NCBI GenBank assembly: GCA_026214975.1
Contig: CM047808.1
Span: 50,223,073 to 50,287,072, forward strand
DNA from: Gentiana macrophylla
Taxonomy: Eukaryota > Streptophyta > Magnoliopsida > Gentianales > Gentianaceae
Direction: 5' to 3'
DNA length: 64,000 nucleotides
Part shown: positions 32,792 through 43,240 of the stretch, piece after piece
Numbering within the stretch: position 1 is the first letter of the stretch
How the letters are laid out: the number at the start of each line of letters is the position of its first letter
Notes under the pieces: model-generated
Seen by the model: the letters and a program-made list of their open reading frames with translations, nothing else
The model's database searches: none
What the model was told of the DNA's origin: nothing
Program-made: the position numbers and the translations under genes

Positions 32792-33450
32792 ATGAAGAGC
32801 GTGAATACTACCCCCGTAGAACACGGCGGCCATGCCCAGGCACCCTGGAAAATGCGAAGATTTGTCAATGGGGTGGTATACGACGCCACTGATTCCATCC
32901 CTGTGGAAACCAACAACAATGGTCTTGTGATCGAAGCCCTAGTGGAACAAAACTTGGTAAGGCGCATTTGTATTGACACCGGAAGTGCGGTAAGTATCAT
33001 GTATCACTCTACTCTACTTTTAATGCATTTGGGTAGCATTGAGTTAACTCCAACAAGTACCCCCTTATTCGGCCTTGCCGATTCACCTGTGTATCCTGAG
33101 GGTACTATCGTCCTCTCAACCACCTTCGGCCGACCTCCGCTGGGCCGAACCCTTCCCGTCGAGTATGTGGTGGTTAAGGCCTCGTGCCTTATAATATAAT
33201 TTTAGGACGCCTTCCGTTGATTGACTTGCAAGCCGTCGTATCACTCGTGCATAATAGTATAAGGTTCATAGCCAATAATAACCCCGTGGAGATCGTGGGA
33301 GACATGGGTCAGATAAGAAGCTGCGTCACTTCCGAAGCACACGGGAACGTCAGAACGGCACCGATCTCCATCGAAGAACTCTGCGCGAGCGTGAGAAACC
33401 TGGTCTTGGTGACAAGGCGAAGCGGTGCATGCGTGGGAAGGACGAGATGA
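32792..33450 (+). pseudogene. Tat-A aspartic protease region
   Basis: Two overlapping fragments (32792-33199 and 33184-33450) read RRICIDTGSAVSIMYHSTL, with the catalytic D-T-G, and then the shifted YNIILGRLPLIDLQAVVS that closes the protease fold. A one-base shift at about 33190 separates them. In Tat elements this domain follows gag in a polyprotein, but no gag precedes it here. Confidence 0.8.
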
Positions 33451-34312
33451 TCGAACCATAGAGGTGAGGATCTGGATCCCCAGCATGCACAAGGAACGGC
33501 TTGTAGCCCTACTAAAAGAGTTCAAGGAGGTTTTCGCCTGGACAACGGAGAAGATGCCACGATTATCCCCAAATTTGGCCATGCATCAACTGAACCCAGA
33601 CCCATCTCGGAAGCCTGTCCGACAGAAGAAGAGACACTTCACCCAAGAGCGGATAGACGCCGTACAGAAGGAAGTAACTAAGCTACTTCAACCCAACATC
33701 ATTCGAGAGGTGAGCTACCCCGAATGGCTAGCAAACCCTGTCCTGGTAAAGAAACCGGACGGCAGCTGGAGGATGTGTGTGGACTTCATCGACCTTAACC
33801 AAGCTTGTCCCAAGGATTGCTATCCCCTGCCCCGCATAGATCGAATGGTGGATTCAACCACAGGTTTCGGGATATTCGGGTTTTTGGACGCTTATAGAGG
33901 ATATCATCAGATCATTATGAACCCTCGTGACGCTGAAAAGACATCGTTCATCACTGAGTTCGGCATATATTGTTACCGAACCATGCCGTTTGGCCTCAAA
34001 AACGCTGGGACGACCTACCAAAGGGCTGTCAATAAAATATTCAAAGATCAGATAGGGAGGTGTATGGAAGTATACGTAGATGACTTGCTGATCAAGAGCA
34101 AGTTCCTGGAGCAATACCTGGCAGACGTAAGAGAGGTTTTTGAGGTACTTAGGGCCTCACAGATGAAGCTCAACCCCAAAAAATGCACCTTCGGGGTTCG
34201 GACCGGAAAGTTTTTAAGGTACATGATATCACGAGAAGGTATCATAGCCAATCCAGACAAGGTGGATGCATTAAGAAATATGCCGGCGCCAAGAAGCCTC
34301 AAAGAAGTATAG
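33425..34312 (+). CDS. Tat-A reverse transcriptase
   Basis: 295 residues hold the RT: MHQLNPDPSRKPVRQKKRHF, NIIREVSYPEWLANPVLVKK, RMCVDFIDLNQACPKDCYPLP, FLDAYRGYHQI, TMPFGLKNAGTTYQR and the catalytic MEVYVDDLLIKS with both Asp present. The thumb ends MPAPRSLKEV, followed by TAG where the conserved Q(R/K)LTGR continues in frame. The stop is a likely CAG-to-TAG change. The VKKPDGSWRMCVDF and CPKD signatures are typical of the Tat lineage. Confidence 0.88.
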   Translation: MHAWEGRDDRTIEVRIWIPSMHKERLVALLKEFKEVFAWTTEKMPRLSPNLAMHQLNPDPSRKPVRQKKRHFTQERIDAVQKEVTKLLQPNIIREVSYPEWLANPVLVKKPDGSWRMCVDFIDLNQACPKDCYPLPRIDRMVDSTTGFGIFGFLDAYRGYHQIIMNPRDAEKTSFITEFGIYCYRTMPFGLKNAGTTYQRAVNKIFKDQIGRCMEVYVDDLLIKSKFLEQYLADVREVFEVLRASQMKLNPKKCTFGVRTGKFLRYMISREGIIANPDKVDALRNMPAPRSLKEV

Positions 34313-35335
34313 AGATTAACAGGAAGGATGGCTGCACTCGGACGTTTCCTGTCGAAGTCAGCACAGCGAGATCTCCCTTTTTCAAGATTATGAAACAAGT
34401 TAACCCGTTCAAGTGGGATGGGGATTGCCAGCAAGACTTTGAAGATCTAAAATCATATTTGGCCGAACTGCCCACATTAACATCACCACAACCAGGGGAT
34501 ACCGTATTTATATACCTGGCTGCGTGCGGCGAAGCCATCAGTGCGGCCCTAGTCAAGGAGCAGGATAATGCTCAAAAGCCAATCTTCTAGATTAGCAAGG
34601 CACTTCGTGGCCCAAAGTCAGATATACAGATGCCGAGAGGTTAGCACTATCTCTAGTACACGCCTCCCGAAAGTTGAGACCCTACTTTCAAGCGCATCCA
34701 ATCGTTGTGATCACCGACCAGCCTCTTCGACAGATCCTGTCCCGACCAGAGACGTCCGGACGCTTGGAAAAATGGGTAGTGGAATTGGCCGAGTATGATC
34801 TTGACTTCCGCCCCCGAACGGCCTTTAAAGCACAAGCGCTAGCAAATTTTCTTGCCGAGGAAACAGCCATCGGTATCGAACAAAGCCAGTCTGGACGAGA
34901 GGATGAATCTTGGACATTGTACGTTGATGGGGCCTCTAACAAAGAAGGGGCCGGTGCGGGCCTTCTACTCATCAGCCCAAAATGTGAAGAATTTCCTTAC
35001 GCACTTCGGTTCGGATTCTCGGCCACCAACAATGAAGCCGAGTATGAGGTGCTGATCACTGGACTCAACCTGGCAGCTAAGTTGGGAGCAAAGAATTTAC
35101 ATGTGTATAGCGATTCCTAGTTAATAGTCAATCATGTGAAAGGAGAATACGAAGCCAAGGAGGAGCCCGTGAAGAAATACCTAGCCATAGCCAATGCTCG
35201 GCTTAAAGCGTTCAACACTGTCCTTATCGAGCAAGTACCCTGATCTCAGAATCGGCGAGCCGATGCCCTTTCAAAAATAGCATCCAACTTTACACCCAGC
35301 AAGAAAGTATTAGTAGAATTACTGTGAGAAAGAAG
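34313..35335 (+). pseudogene. Tat-A gypsy RNase H plus archaeal-type second RNase H
   Basis: The connection and first RNase H run from LTGRMAALGRF (34316, shifting frame) through PYFQAHPIVVITDQPL and RTAFKAQALANFLAE. The second, archaeal-type RNase H starts near 34916 (WTLYVDGASNKEGAGAGLLL, NNEAEYEVLITGL, LHVYSDS). It is interrupted by TAG at 35118, TGA at 35241 and TGA at 35326, all within otherwise conserved sequence (VNHVKGEYEAKEE, RRADALSKIASNF). A dual RNase H is diagnostic of the Tat clade. All three stops sit where the related Tat-B protein has Gln, Arg or Ser, consistent with C-to-T decay. Confidence 0.83.
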
Positions 35336-36174
35336 CTATGATATCCAGGAAGTTCAGCCCATCACTCAGAAGGATACCTGGATGGACCTCATAGTATCCT
35401 ATCTCCGGGATGCAGTACTACCAAGTGATAAAATTACAGCAAAAGTAATTCAGAAATTCATCTGGAAGAATGTTGTATGTAGATATGGAATCCCCAAGGC
35501 TCTTATATCAGACAACGGAACCCAATTCGATGATAAGGGTGTCCGATCCTGGTGCTTGTGAGTTAGGAATTTCCAAACATTTTACCTCGAGAGGCTATCC
35601 GCAGCTAACGGGCGGTCGAACAAACGAGCAGCGAGATCAAATTGCATTCTAAAGAAAAGGCTTGAGGAAGAAGGAGAGAGTTGGGTAGAGCACTTGCCGA
35701 ACATTCTGTGGGCCTACCGAACAACCCCGAACTCCGCGACAGGAGAAACACCTTTCTCCCTGACATATGGAAGCGAATCTGTTATTCCTGCCGAGATCGG
35801 ACTGCCGTCGCCCCGGATCGAGCTTCAGGACAGAACAACTATGGAAGAAGAAATCAGATATGCAAAGGACGACCTAGAGGAAAATAGGGAAATTGCCTTC
35901 ATTCGAATGGCAAGATACATACAGAGGATCTCTCAGTATTACGATAGCAAAGTAAAACACTCATACTTTAAGGAGGGAGATCTGGTCCTCCGAAAGAACG
36001 CAGTTAGCAGGCAGGGTCCTGAAGGCAAGTTAGACCCAAACTGGGAAGGACCCTACAAAGTGGTAAAGGTGCATGGAAAAGGTGCTTATCAGTTAGCCGA
36101 CTCTCGGGGAAAACCATCCCCAGGAGTTGGCACTCCAACAACCTACGAAGGTTCTACCCGTAACAGGTGTCTCA
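35336..36174 (+). pseudogene. Tat-A integrase with large internal deletion
   Basis: After WMDLIVSYLRDAVLPSDK the sequence jumps straight to KFIWKNVVCRYGIPKALIS (second catalytic Asp in LISDNGTQF). The homologous Tat-B protein has the zinc finger and first core strand in between (over 150 residues), so these are deleted here. Downstream, shifted frames carry VNILWAYRTTP-like residues (35694), TPFSLTYGSESVIPAEIGLPS, YFKEGDLVLRKNAVSR and PNWEGPYKVVKV, the C-terminal domain. It cannot form an integrase. Confidence 0.82.
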
Positions 36175-36673
36175 TGACCGGATTCTACTTAATCGTTATT
36201 TACATTCTGTTCTTCTTGAATAAAATTGCTATTATTTTCAAAATATCTTGTTCAATTCTGTATTTTTTGCTAAGGCAAGCCGCCAGTCCGATCTGGCCTT
36301 GCCCGTTTAAAGATCATCGTCAACCTGACAAGATGCATTCGGCACACAAGTCATCAGTCCGATCTGGCCTTGCTCGGTGAGAAGTCAGCACAAGCCTGGC
36401 CCCGCTCACCCACCTTTTTAGACAAGTCGCCAGCCCAAACTGGCCCTGTCCATACTATTCCAAAACAACTTGGTTGTGAAATCAAACTTAAAAACACACT
36501 AGTACGGCATTCCTAAATAATCATAGGCATGCCGTACTAGGGGGGCTACTATGCTACCAAATAAAATAAATAAATAAAAACACAACAACTGAACAATCAA
36601 AAGGTACCAAATTTTTTTACTAAACTTTACAATCATAAATTAGAAAGTTACAATTAACAGCTAGGCTTTATCA
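36175..36673 (+). repeat. Tat-A spacer with degenerate tandem repeat and hairpin
   Basis: No gene. Between 36275 and 36450 an AAGTCNNCAGTCCGATCTGGCC-like unit recurs four times at 40-65 bp spacing, decaying rightward. At 36499-36540 a perfect 12-bp inverted repeat (ctagtacggcat / atgccgtactag) encloses an 18-base loop and is followed by six G. The stretch separates the converging sense pol and antisense ORF. Confidence 0.7.
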
Positions 36674-36946
36674 TCATAAAGGGTACTTTGTTACAAGATC
36701 CACCCCTGCTTGAAACTCCTTCACCCGAACAGAGTAGTCTGACTCGGCGTCAAGAGCGTACAAGGAAGGGTGAGCTAAACTGGCGATTGTAAGACCAGGG
36801 TGGTGAACCCGACAATCGTCCACTCCTTGCGTATAACTAGCCCTCACTACAGGACTCAGCAACCGCTTCAAAGATTCGACCAAGTGGGGAGAAGATTTGT
36901 AGGCACCAACAGCTCTATCGGAAGCCTCTTGAAGCCGAGCAGGGAA
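36674..36946 (-). pseudogene. Antisense extra gene of Tat-A, C-terminal exon part
   Basis: The minus-strand frame from the CACTA end reads FPARLQEASDRAVGAYKSSP, then HPGLTIASLAHPSLYALD, and stops at 36674 (LVTKYPL). It is in phase with 43724-43966 across the CACTA insertion (D-F joins F-P through the duplicated GAA). It matches the end of the Tat-B antisense protein (hydrophobic V-V/H-P-D/G-x-E/T motif, then KEFQAGVDL against TEFKAGIFL). Confidence 0.75.
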
Positions 36947-37160
36947 CACTACAAGAAAAACTGATTTTAATGAGAGGAATTTAATGACGGGCCGAAATTT
37001 CATTACTATAAATGTCTTTTAATGACGGTAATATATATTAATAATTATATAATGTAAAAACGGTGAGGAAGTTCTAATTCTCGTCATTCTTGATTCCCTA
37101 TCCTCTTATTATTGATATACAAAATATCATCTCGTCATTATTATGTAATATATAGTGTTA
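36947..37160 (+). repeat. Left terminal and subterminal repeats of CACTA-1
   Basis: The terminal inverted repeat matches the right end for about 30 bp (CACTACAAGAAAAAc-tgattttaatga). TTTTAATGACGG occurs at about 36979 and 37017; these are likely transposase-binding motifs. Confidence 0.8.
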
Positions 37161-37334
37161 TAAATCAATTATTTTCCTTTCTACTAATTTTATAACATAA
37201 CAATAAAAACCCCAAATATTTAGGCGGGTTTAGCTCCCACCAAAACATTCCCAAATCTTTTATTTTGAGGGCAAAACATTATTCAGATTCACAAACTGAA
37301 AACCATCTCTCAAAAAAAAAAAAAACTGAAAACC

Positions 37335-37695
37335 TAGATAATATTAGAACCTCCGCCACTGACTGCGTACTCTTACTCCCAACACCAACTCCAACTCCGG
37401 CAATGTCATACCAATCCGGAATCGATGTCTTTCCGGCGACTGTACTCCTCCGCCATCTCTGAATATAATTCTCCATATCCTCCGATTTCACTGATCGTAG
37501 ATGAAGTAGGTCGGAACCCTTCACTTTGAATTAGCAACGTGAAGCCAATTGTCATACCAATTTCAAATCGATGGTCTTTCCGGCGACTCTCTTCCTCCAT
37601 TATCTCCGATGATCATTCTCCATCCTCTGATTTCACTTGCATCAAACGAAGTGATTCCAATTCCTTCCCTTTGAACTAGCCACGTGAAGAAGACG
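37335..37695 (+). repeat. Imperfect direct duplication near left end of CACTA-1
   Basis: A unit of about 140 bp (GTCATACCAAT...TTTCCGGCGACT...CTCC...CACGTGAAG) occurs at about 37407-37540 and again at 37551-37689 with many differences. The second copy is followed by GGTGAGTATAAATT, a possible splice donor. It could be the 5' untranslated exon of the element or of a captured gene. Confidence 0.6.
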
Positions 37696-38740
37696 GTGAG
37701 TATAAATTCGCTGTTATTTTTTAGACTCTATTTCTCTTGTCTAGTTGCTGAAGCTTTTCAACCGTTCTCCTTGAGTTTGACTGATTCATTGGTTTCCCTG
37801 TTTTTGCAGATTTATTTGGTTGTATAAGATTAAAAAAAGGAACATTTAGTTGTTCCTTGAAAACCTTTTAGACCTTAAGAAATGTTTTTCTTATTTTCAT
37901 AACTAAATGAATTAATTTTTGACTCAACGGTCCTGTATTCAGTGAGACATATGTTGGTTTATGTTAATAATTGACAACTTGGAGAATAATTTTCATAGAA
38001 TAGATTTTACATCTTTGTTCTAATATTTTAACATGTTTTCACTCATATTTGGGGCGAGCCAGATTCATGTTATGTCTGAATCTCATTTTTCAAATTGAAT
38101 TTGGTGAAGTAGTTACTTCTTAACAATGTTATGTATCTTACTTGACATGTCAATATAATGTTTCAACGTCCTTTTATAATTGTTGGACCTAAGAATAACA
38201 AGGACATTTTGCTGGTGTTGGCTTTTGTAGTGGTGCTAGTGTGCTCATCATTAGGACTTGTGTGTTCTTTGAATTGAAATTTGTTGATATTTATGCAGTG
38301 TGATTACTTAGGCTGCTCCATTCACCTGATTTTTATAAGATTTGTAATTCTAGTCCTAATTTGGTAGTGAATCTTTTGAGCTTGTTCGAGTCCAGGTTTG
38401 GTTCTGCTTTGAGCTGAATTGTGCTGGTTATTTTGCATATGTTTCCTCAGTTTGTGTTGTGTTCCTCCTGGAGTGGCTTGGCTAGTGTGTAACTGGGTAA
38501 TGCTGTTGCGGAGTGGCTTGTCAAAGGCAACTAGTTACAACCTTTTGATGTCTTGTGTAATTGTTTTCAAAACTCTGAACTGCGAAGTAGGAAAACAATG
38601 CATTTTTCCAATTTGCTATTCCCAAATTCACATGTTACTTTTTTTTATCATCTTTGATTTGTTTTGAAATTTATTCCGTAACTTTGTTTTAGGTGTTGAC
38701 TTTCTTTGTTGAGATTTGTGTCTCTCTTTGGAGGCTTCAA
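37696..38740. other. CACTA-1 interior without recognised genes
   Basis: About 1 kb of AT-rich sequence, intron-like with T-rich stretches and short open frames. I recognise no coding piece. Confidence 0.45.
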
Positions 38741-38811
38741 CCTTTGATCAGTTTGGGATTGCACAAAGAGTTACCATAACCGGAAATTCCGCTACCATTG
38801 TTGTAGATTTT
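38741..38811 (+). pseudogene. Possible chaperonin-60 fragment in CACTA-1
   Basis: One frame reads FDQFGIAQRVTITGNSATIV followed by VD. This resembles the plastid chaperonin-60 segment D-Q-L-G-x-A-x-x-V-T-I-x-x-D-S-T-T-I-I. It is only about 23 residues long with no visible splice signals, so chance similarity cannot be excluded. Confidence 0.35.
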
Positions 38812-39055
38812 TCTTTTTATCGGAGCAAGCAGCTGTTGGAGTTCAAGTTCTGCCCTAAATCATAGTGAATTGCCTGCAAACAGCTTTTTTTTAGTCAAAC
38901 AGCTTTACTTTCATGTCTAATACTTTGTTGAATGCTTTACGATTTGCAGGTTCTTGAATTGGGTATGAACTTTTTTGGTGCCCAATGTTTTTTTATATAA
39001 AGCATAATTCAAGATTGAAGTGTTAGATATGGTTCTTGATTTCATTTTTGTGAAG

Positions 39056-39280
39056 GGCAAATGGGATTGAGATTGAGCTTGCTACATGGCAGCACTTAAC
39101 TCCTGAATTTAAAGGTCTTTAAATGCTCTGTTTGAATTAATTAATGTTTAGAACTTACTCTTTATGCTTATAATTCTGTAAAGAATCGACTCTCTCTATG
39201 TTTTCCCTTAAAGCTACCAACCCCATGAAGCAAGTTCCTGCAATCGATCATGAGGGCTCTAAGCTGTTCGAGAGGTTTGA
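39056..39280 (+). pseudogene. Theta-class glutathione S-transferase fragment (two exons) in CACTA-1
   Basis: The first exon piece, ending at 39114, reads ANGIEIELATWQHLTPEFK, then an intron starts GTCTTT. The next exon (about 39214-39280) follows TTAAAG and reads ATNPMKQVPAIDHEGSKLFE. Spliced in phase (AAA-G / CT-ACC) this is the thioredoxin-fold N-terminal domain of theta GST: the Q-H-L-x-P-E-F-K segment and the N-P-M-K-Q-V-P-A-I glutathione-binding loop. Theta GSTs conjugate or reduce peroxides with glutathione. The start of the domain and the whole helical C-terminal domain are missing, and a stop follows at ERFE-stop. Retained intron phase shows capture as genomic DNA. Confidence 0.72.
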
Positions 39281-39403
39281 ATAATATATATAAATATTTT
39301 TCCCTATATAAGTTTCCCCTAGTAAGTATCATGTAATTCCTCTTGTAGAATTTTAAGCATAAAGTAAGTTTACCTTATATATAAACTTACTATATGATTG
39401 TCA

Positions 39404-39489
39404 CGTAATCGCATCAGGATCATGGCATATCATGCATACATTGTACATTGTATGGTAGTATGATATCAACCAATGCTTCTGAATTCATT
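39404..39489 (+). repeat. 86-bp direct repeat flanking the kinase fragment, copy 1
   Basis: The sequence starting CGTAATCGCATCAGG lies just upstream of the first kinase exon and recurs at 41008-41093 with a single mismatch. Confidence 0.92.
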
Positions 39490-39499
39490 TTGGATTTAG

Positions 39500-40490
39500 G
39501 CGCACGATTTCCTATTGGGAAAAATTGGAGCTTCTGGGACGTGGATCTTTCGGTTCTGTCTATGAAGGCATTGCTGAGTAAGTACTTCCTCGGTTTACGT
39601 TGTTCTAGTTTGCTTGTCATGCTATGAATTTGTATTTGCCATATCTGAGTTTTTCTTGTATTAGACCTATTCAATAAATTCTTTGACTACCATCACGTCG
39701 AAGTATGCAAATAAATGGAGTCATAAATCTCTTGGTTTTCTTATAAAAAAGAAACAAGAAAATGTCCACTCAAAAAAAAAAAAAACAAGAAAATGCCGAT
39801 AAAAAGATTCGCTCAAGTTCTTGTATTTTCTGTTTGCAGTGGTGGGTTCTTTTTCGCTGTAAAGGAGGTGTCTTTGCTAGATCAAGGAGAAGCAATAAAA
39901 GCAGAGTATTTACCACTTCGAGCAGTTGAAGGCTAACAAAAACCCGTCATGTGCTTATAATTTTTTCTTGAACCCCCTTTTTTAGACCATATGCCATCAT
40001 TTTCCGTTTTTCATTCACTCGTTACCATCTTTATCGTCTGCAGGAAATCACACTTTTAAGTCAGTTTGAACATGACAACATTGTTCAGTATTATGGAACC
40101 GATAAGGTATTGCTTTCCTCTTCTATTGAGGTTTTCATGCCCGGTTTTTCATTATTTTGCCTCCCTATATGAAGATTGTGTATATTTTTGCAGGATGAAT
40201 CGAAACTATACATCTTTCTCGAGCTCGTAACTAAAGGCTTCCTCTTGAGCTTGTATCAGAAGTATCATCTCCAAGATTCCCAAGTTTCTGCATATACTCG
40301 ACAAAGTTTACACGGTCTCAAGTATCTTCATGACCAGAATGTTGTTCATAGGTAAATCTCCACCCTTTGCGCATCTCATAAGCTTACTACAACACGTCGA
40401 CTTCACCTAAATTTCAGAGACATTAAATGCGCGAATATATTAGTGGACGCCAGTGGATCTGTAAAACTTGCTGATTTTGGCCTTGCTAAG

Positions 40491-40563
<73 letters not shown>

Positions 40564-40914
40564 CTTCTTTTATTCGGTATTTAGCACTATTTTCTACATA
40601 TTCTCCAAATGCTACTAAAACGACATGTTTTGCAGGCCACTAAGCTGAACGATGTGAAATCCTGCAAGGGAACTGTTCTATGGATGGCTCCTGAGGTTTG
40701 AATTACAATGTCTTTAACTGTTTTGTTTCAATATAAATTATCTTTTGTAGTTACATATATATATAAAATTTCTTGTTTTGATGTCAGTTCTTGACGAATG
40801 CAGGTTGTTAATAGAAGAAATCAAGGGTATGGGCTTGCAGCTGATATATGGAGCCTTGGCTGCACAGTTTTGGAGATGTTAACCGGCCAGTTTATTTATA
40901 CTTATTTGGAACCT
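39500..40914 (+). pseudogene. MEKK1-type MAP3K kinase-domain fragment (seven exons) in CACTA-1
   Basis: Exons with GT-AG borders are at 39500-39577, 39840-about 39935, 40044-40106, 40194-40351, 40418-40490, 40636-40695 and 40804-40914. They encode the Gly loop ELLGRGSFGSVYEG, the ATP lysine FFAVKEVSLLDQG, LYIFLELVTKG, the catalytic loop VVHRDIKCANIL, DFGLAK, WMAPE and [13 protein letters not shown]. This matches plant MEKK1/MAPKKK kinases of defence and stress cascades. The second exon is damaged (a stop after RAVEG replaces the Q-Q-L-E-G-E link). Everything after TYLEP, the end of the C-lobe, is missing and replaced by a CT repeat. The N-terminal regulatory region is absent. Cannot give a working kinase, though most active-site motifs remain. 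Confidence 0.9.
40499..40559. repeat. AT microsatellite in a kinase intron
   Basis: A run of about 30 TA units starts ten bases after the donor site. Confidence 0.95.
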
Positions 40915-40917
40915 GTA

Positions 40918-40918
<1 letters not shown>

Positions 40919-41007
<89 letters not shown>
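40919..41007. repeat. CT microsatellite
   Basis: About 44 CT units directly follow the donor GTAAGA of the last kinase exon and run into the second copy of the 86-bp repeat. Confidence 0.95.
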
Positions 41008-41011
<4 letters not shown>

Positions 41012-41093
41012 ATCGCATCAGGATCATGGCATATCATGCATACATTGTACATTGTATGGTAATATGATATCAACCAATGCTTCTGAATTCATT
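41008..41093 (+). repeat. 86-bp direct repeat flanking the kinase fragment, copy 2
   Basis: Matches 39404-39489 at 85 of 86 positions. It marks the breakpoint where the kinase C-lobe exons are lost. Confidence 0.92.
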
Positions 41094-41523
41094 GTATCGT
41101 AAGGGTGGTATATAGATTGTTCAGCTAGTGAACTTTTATTACTTTAAAGTATTCTTACGGCAAATTTGTTGATGAATGCTCTTGTTGGAGCACTTGATGC
41201 TAGTCTTTGTGACGATTGATCCATTGTACAGGCAAGAATCCTGCTTCTAAATTTTAATTTTAATAATATGGTTTTGTATGTTTACATTTGGGTATTTTGA
41301 TAGTACCATTTAATTTAAGCATCGACTAGGTTAATTAATAATATGCATGCATGACAAATCTTTTGTAACATTGTTTTCTTCATCTAAATAAAGTTCCTTT
41401 TTTGGAAAGGAGTCGTCTTGGCATTGTGGTAAAAGTTATGTTGAAACATTTCCTCATATAAACGTAAGGTAAGTTGCATACATTAGGCTTAAGCACGTGT
41501 ATTTCTCGTATTTCTGGCCCGTA

Positions 41524-42038
41524 ATTGGCGACAATTAGGAACTCCCCTGGAACAATCTCCTCCGTCAAGTCTTAGTAAATCTGCTGATTTCAGATCATTG
41601 AGTCCTATACTATGCAATATGTCTGGTTTAAATTCTATTTTCCAACACCGAACTTCAAACTCGACTAGAGTAGTAGCACCAACTGACCTGGATAATATTT
41701 TGAACAATGGTAATAATGCTGGGTATAAAAGTGCCTTTCAACAGCCTTTTTCGTTTCCCGGGTCATATTCAAGCCAGTTTTCTGGAAGTGCATCTTCTTT
41801 CGATGCTTATGGTTCTGGTATCGAAACTTTCTGGGGACCTCAATTTCTTTGGGGTAGTTGTAGTCCAAAGTTGTATTCTGAGCCTTTTAGTAGTTCAACC
41901 TCATTTTTCGGAATAGCCAACAAAAAACAGATTGTATCAGGGATATTGCTTGTTATATATATATTTTCATTTATGTACTCTATGTTTAATATAATTCATA
42001 TGAAAGACCTGTTGTTATATTGCACATATATTCTTTAA
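41524..42038 (+). pseudogene. Mei2-like RNA-binding protein fragment in CACTA-1
   Basis: The frame holds GTPLEQSPPSSLSKSADFRS, LSPILCNMSGLNSIF, then AFQQPFSFPGSYSSQFSG and GIETFWGPQFLWGS. The S-L-S-K-S-x-D-F-R-x-L-S-P and G-x-E-T-L-x-G-P-Q-F-L-W-G-S patterns are what I know from the central linker of plant Mei2-like (AML) proteins, between the RNA-recognition motifs. No RNA-recognition motif is present. The frame ends at 42038 in low-complexity residues after SFFGIANKK; the splice end is probably near 41930. Assigned from recall of the family, so moderately sure. Confidence 0.6.
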
Positions 42039-43240
42039 GTGTTCATTTTATTCTTCTTGTGTCAACAGATGAACCCAAAAATCAAACAAAAGACTGCATT
42101 TCATAGCACCTGGTCAGTTGTTGAAAGATCGTATGTGTGGAAAAAAAAATATCGAATGTCGGACATGGAAGTAGAAGATTTCAAGTTGTAACTCAAGAGA
42201 CTAATGATGAACAATAGCTCTTGATAAGGTATGTAGTATTTACTACCCTTTAATTTGCTCATGATGTGGTAACTGCTTGTCTACTTTTTTTTTTCTCTTT
42301 CGAGGGGTTGTGTGTGCTGTATTTACTACTCTATGTTCTCTTTCTATACATTCTGTTTCCTGATCTACTGCACCAATATTTCTGCATTGCTCCTGCTGAA
42401 TAAGTTCATTAAATTAGCACAATCTGTTGTCGTGCTTACCTGAAATTGCTGAGCAATTAACCCACTGCATTTCCAGCATTTACCTGAAATATTAGCTGTA
42501 ACAACTTGAATGGTATGAATAGTTGCTTCATCTTTGAGCATATATGATTAGAATATATGTCATTTCTTCCTTGTTTTAAGGAATTTCTGATCATAGAAAT
42601 GGTGGAGGTAATTGTGGTTTTTGGAAGGCAGCCTGCTTCAATAGTCGGTTGGGAGATTTAACAGTATTGTTGCTTTCAGTATTTTGTTTATTTTGGTAGC
42701 TGGGAGCTTTTATTTTGGTATCATGGACAAATTTTGTAATATTTTTAGCAATGAGTAATTTTTTGCTGTTCAAAAAAAATTAGGAACATGTTTACTTTTT
42801 ACTTAAGAATCATTGTTAGATTTTTAAAACTTTGCCTTATATTTCCTTTCTATTGTCATGCATATGTATGCAGGCTTTTGGAAGATTTTGATGCTTTTGG
42901 AAGATATATGTGTAAGGATTGCTACTTATCGTATCTCAAGATGGTGTAATTTTGCTGGTCAAGTAGCTTGCTGTGTAGAAATGAATCATTGAAGGTGCTT
43001 GATGTTTTGGTGAGTATGGTTGTTAGATATTTGTATGTTGGGGATGTGATATTAGAAAATCCTATCATTATGCATCTATATGTAAGTAACTTATCTTTTT
43101 GAATATCTTGAAACAACTGTACCATTATGTATATTTTGGATATATGAATGCATATTGTTGTATATTTTGTGTAGATTAATCCAAATGGTTTCAACTTACA
43201 GCTTGTGATATATTTAAATGTGTTAATTAATATTTTAATA
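42039..43240. other. CACTA-1 interior right of the captured genes
   Basis: AT-rich, with short A and T runs. A possible exon after TCAACAG (42068-42195) is not identifiable. Nothing else is recognised. Confidence 0.4.

Noticed and set aside
36499..36540. Bacterial-type terminator
   Set aside because: The hairpin is followed by G, not T, and the context is a plant retrotransposon.
39500..40914. A working MAP kinase kinase kinase gene
   Set aside because: The C-lobe after TYLEP is missing, exon 2 has a stop, no N-terminal region is present, and it lies inside a CACTA element.
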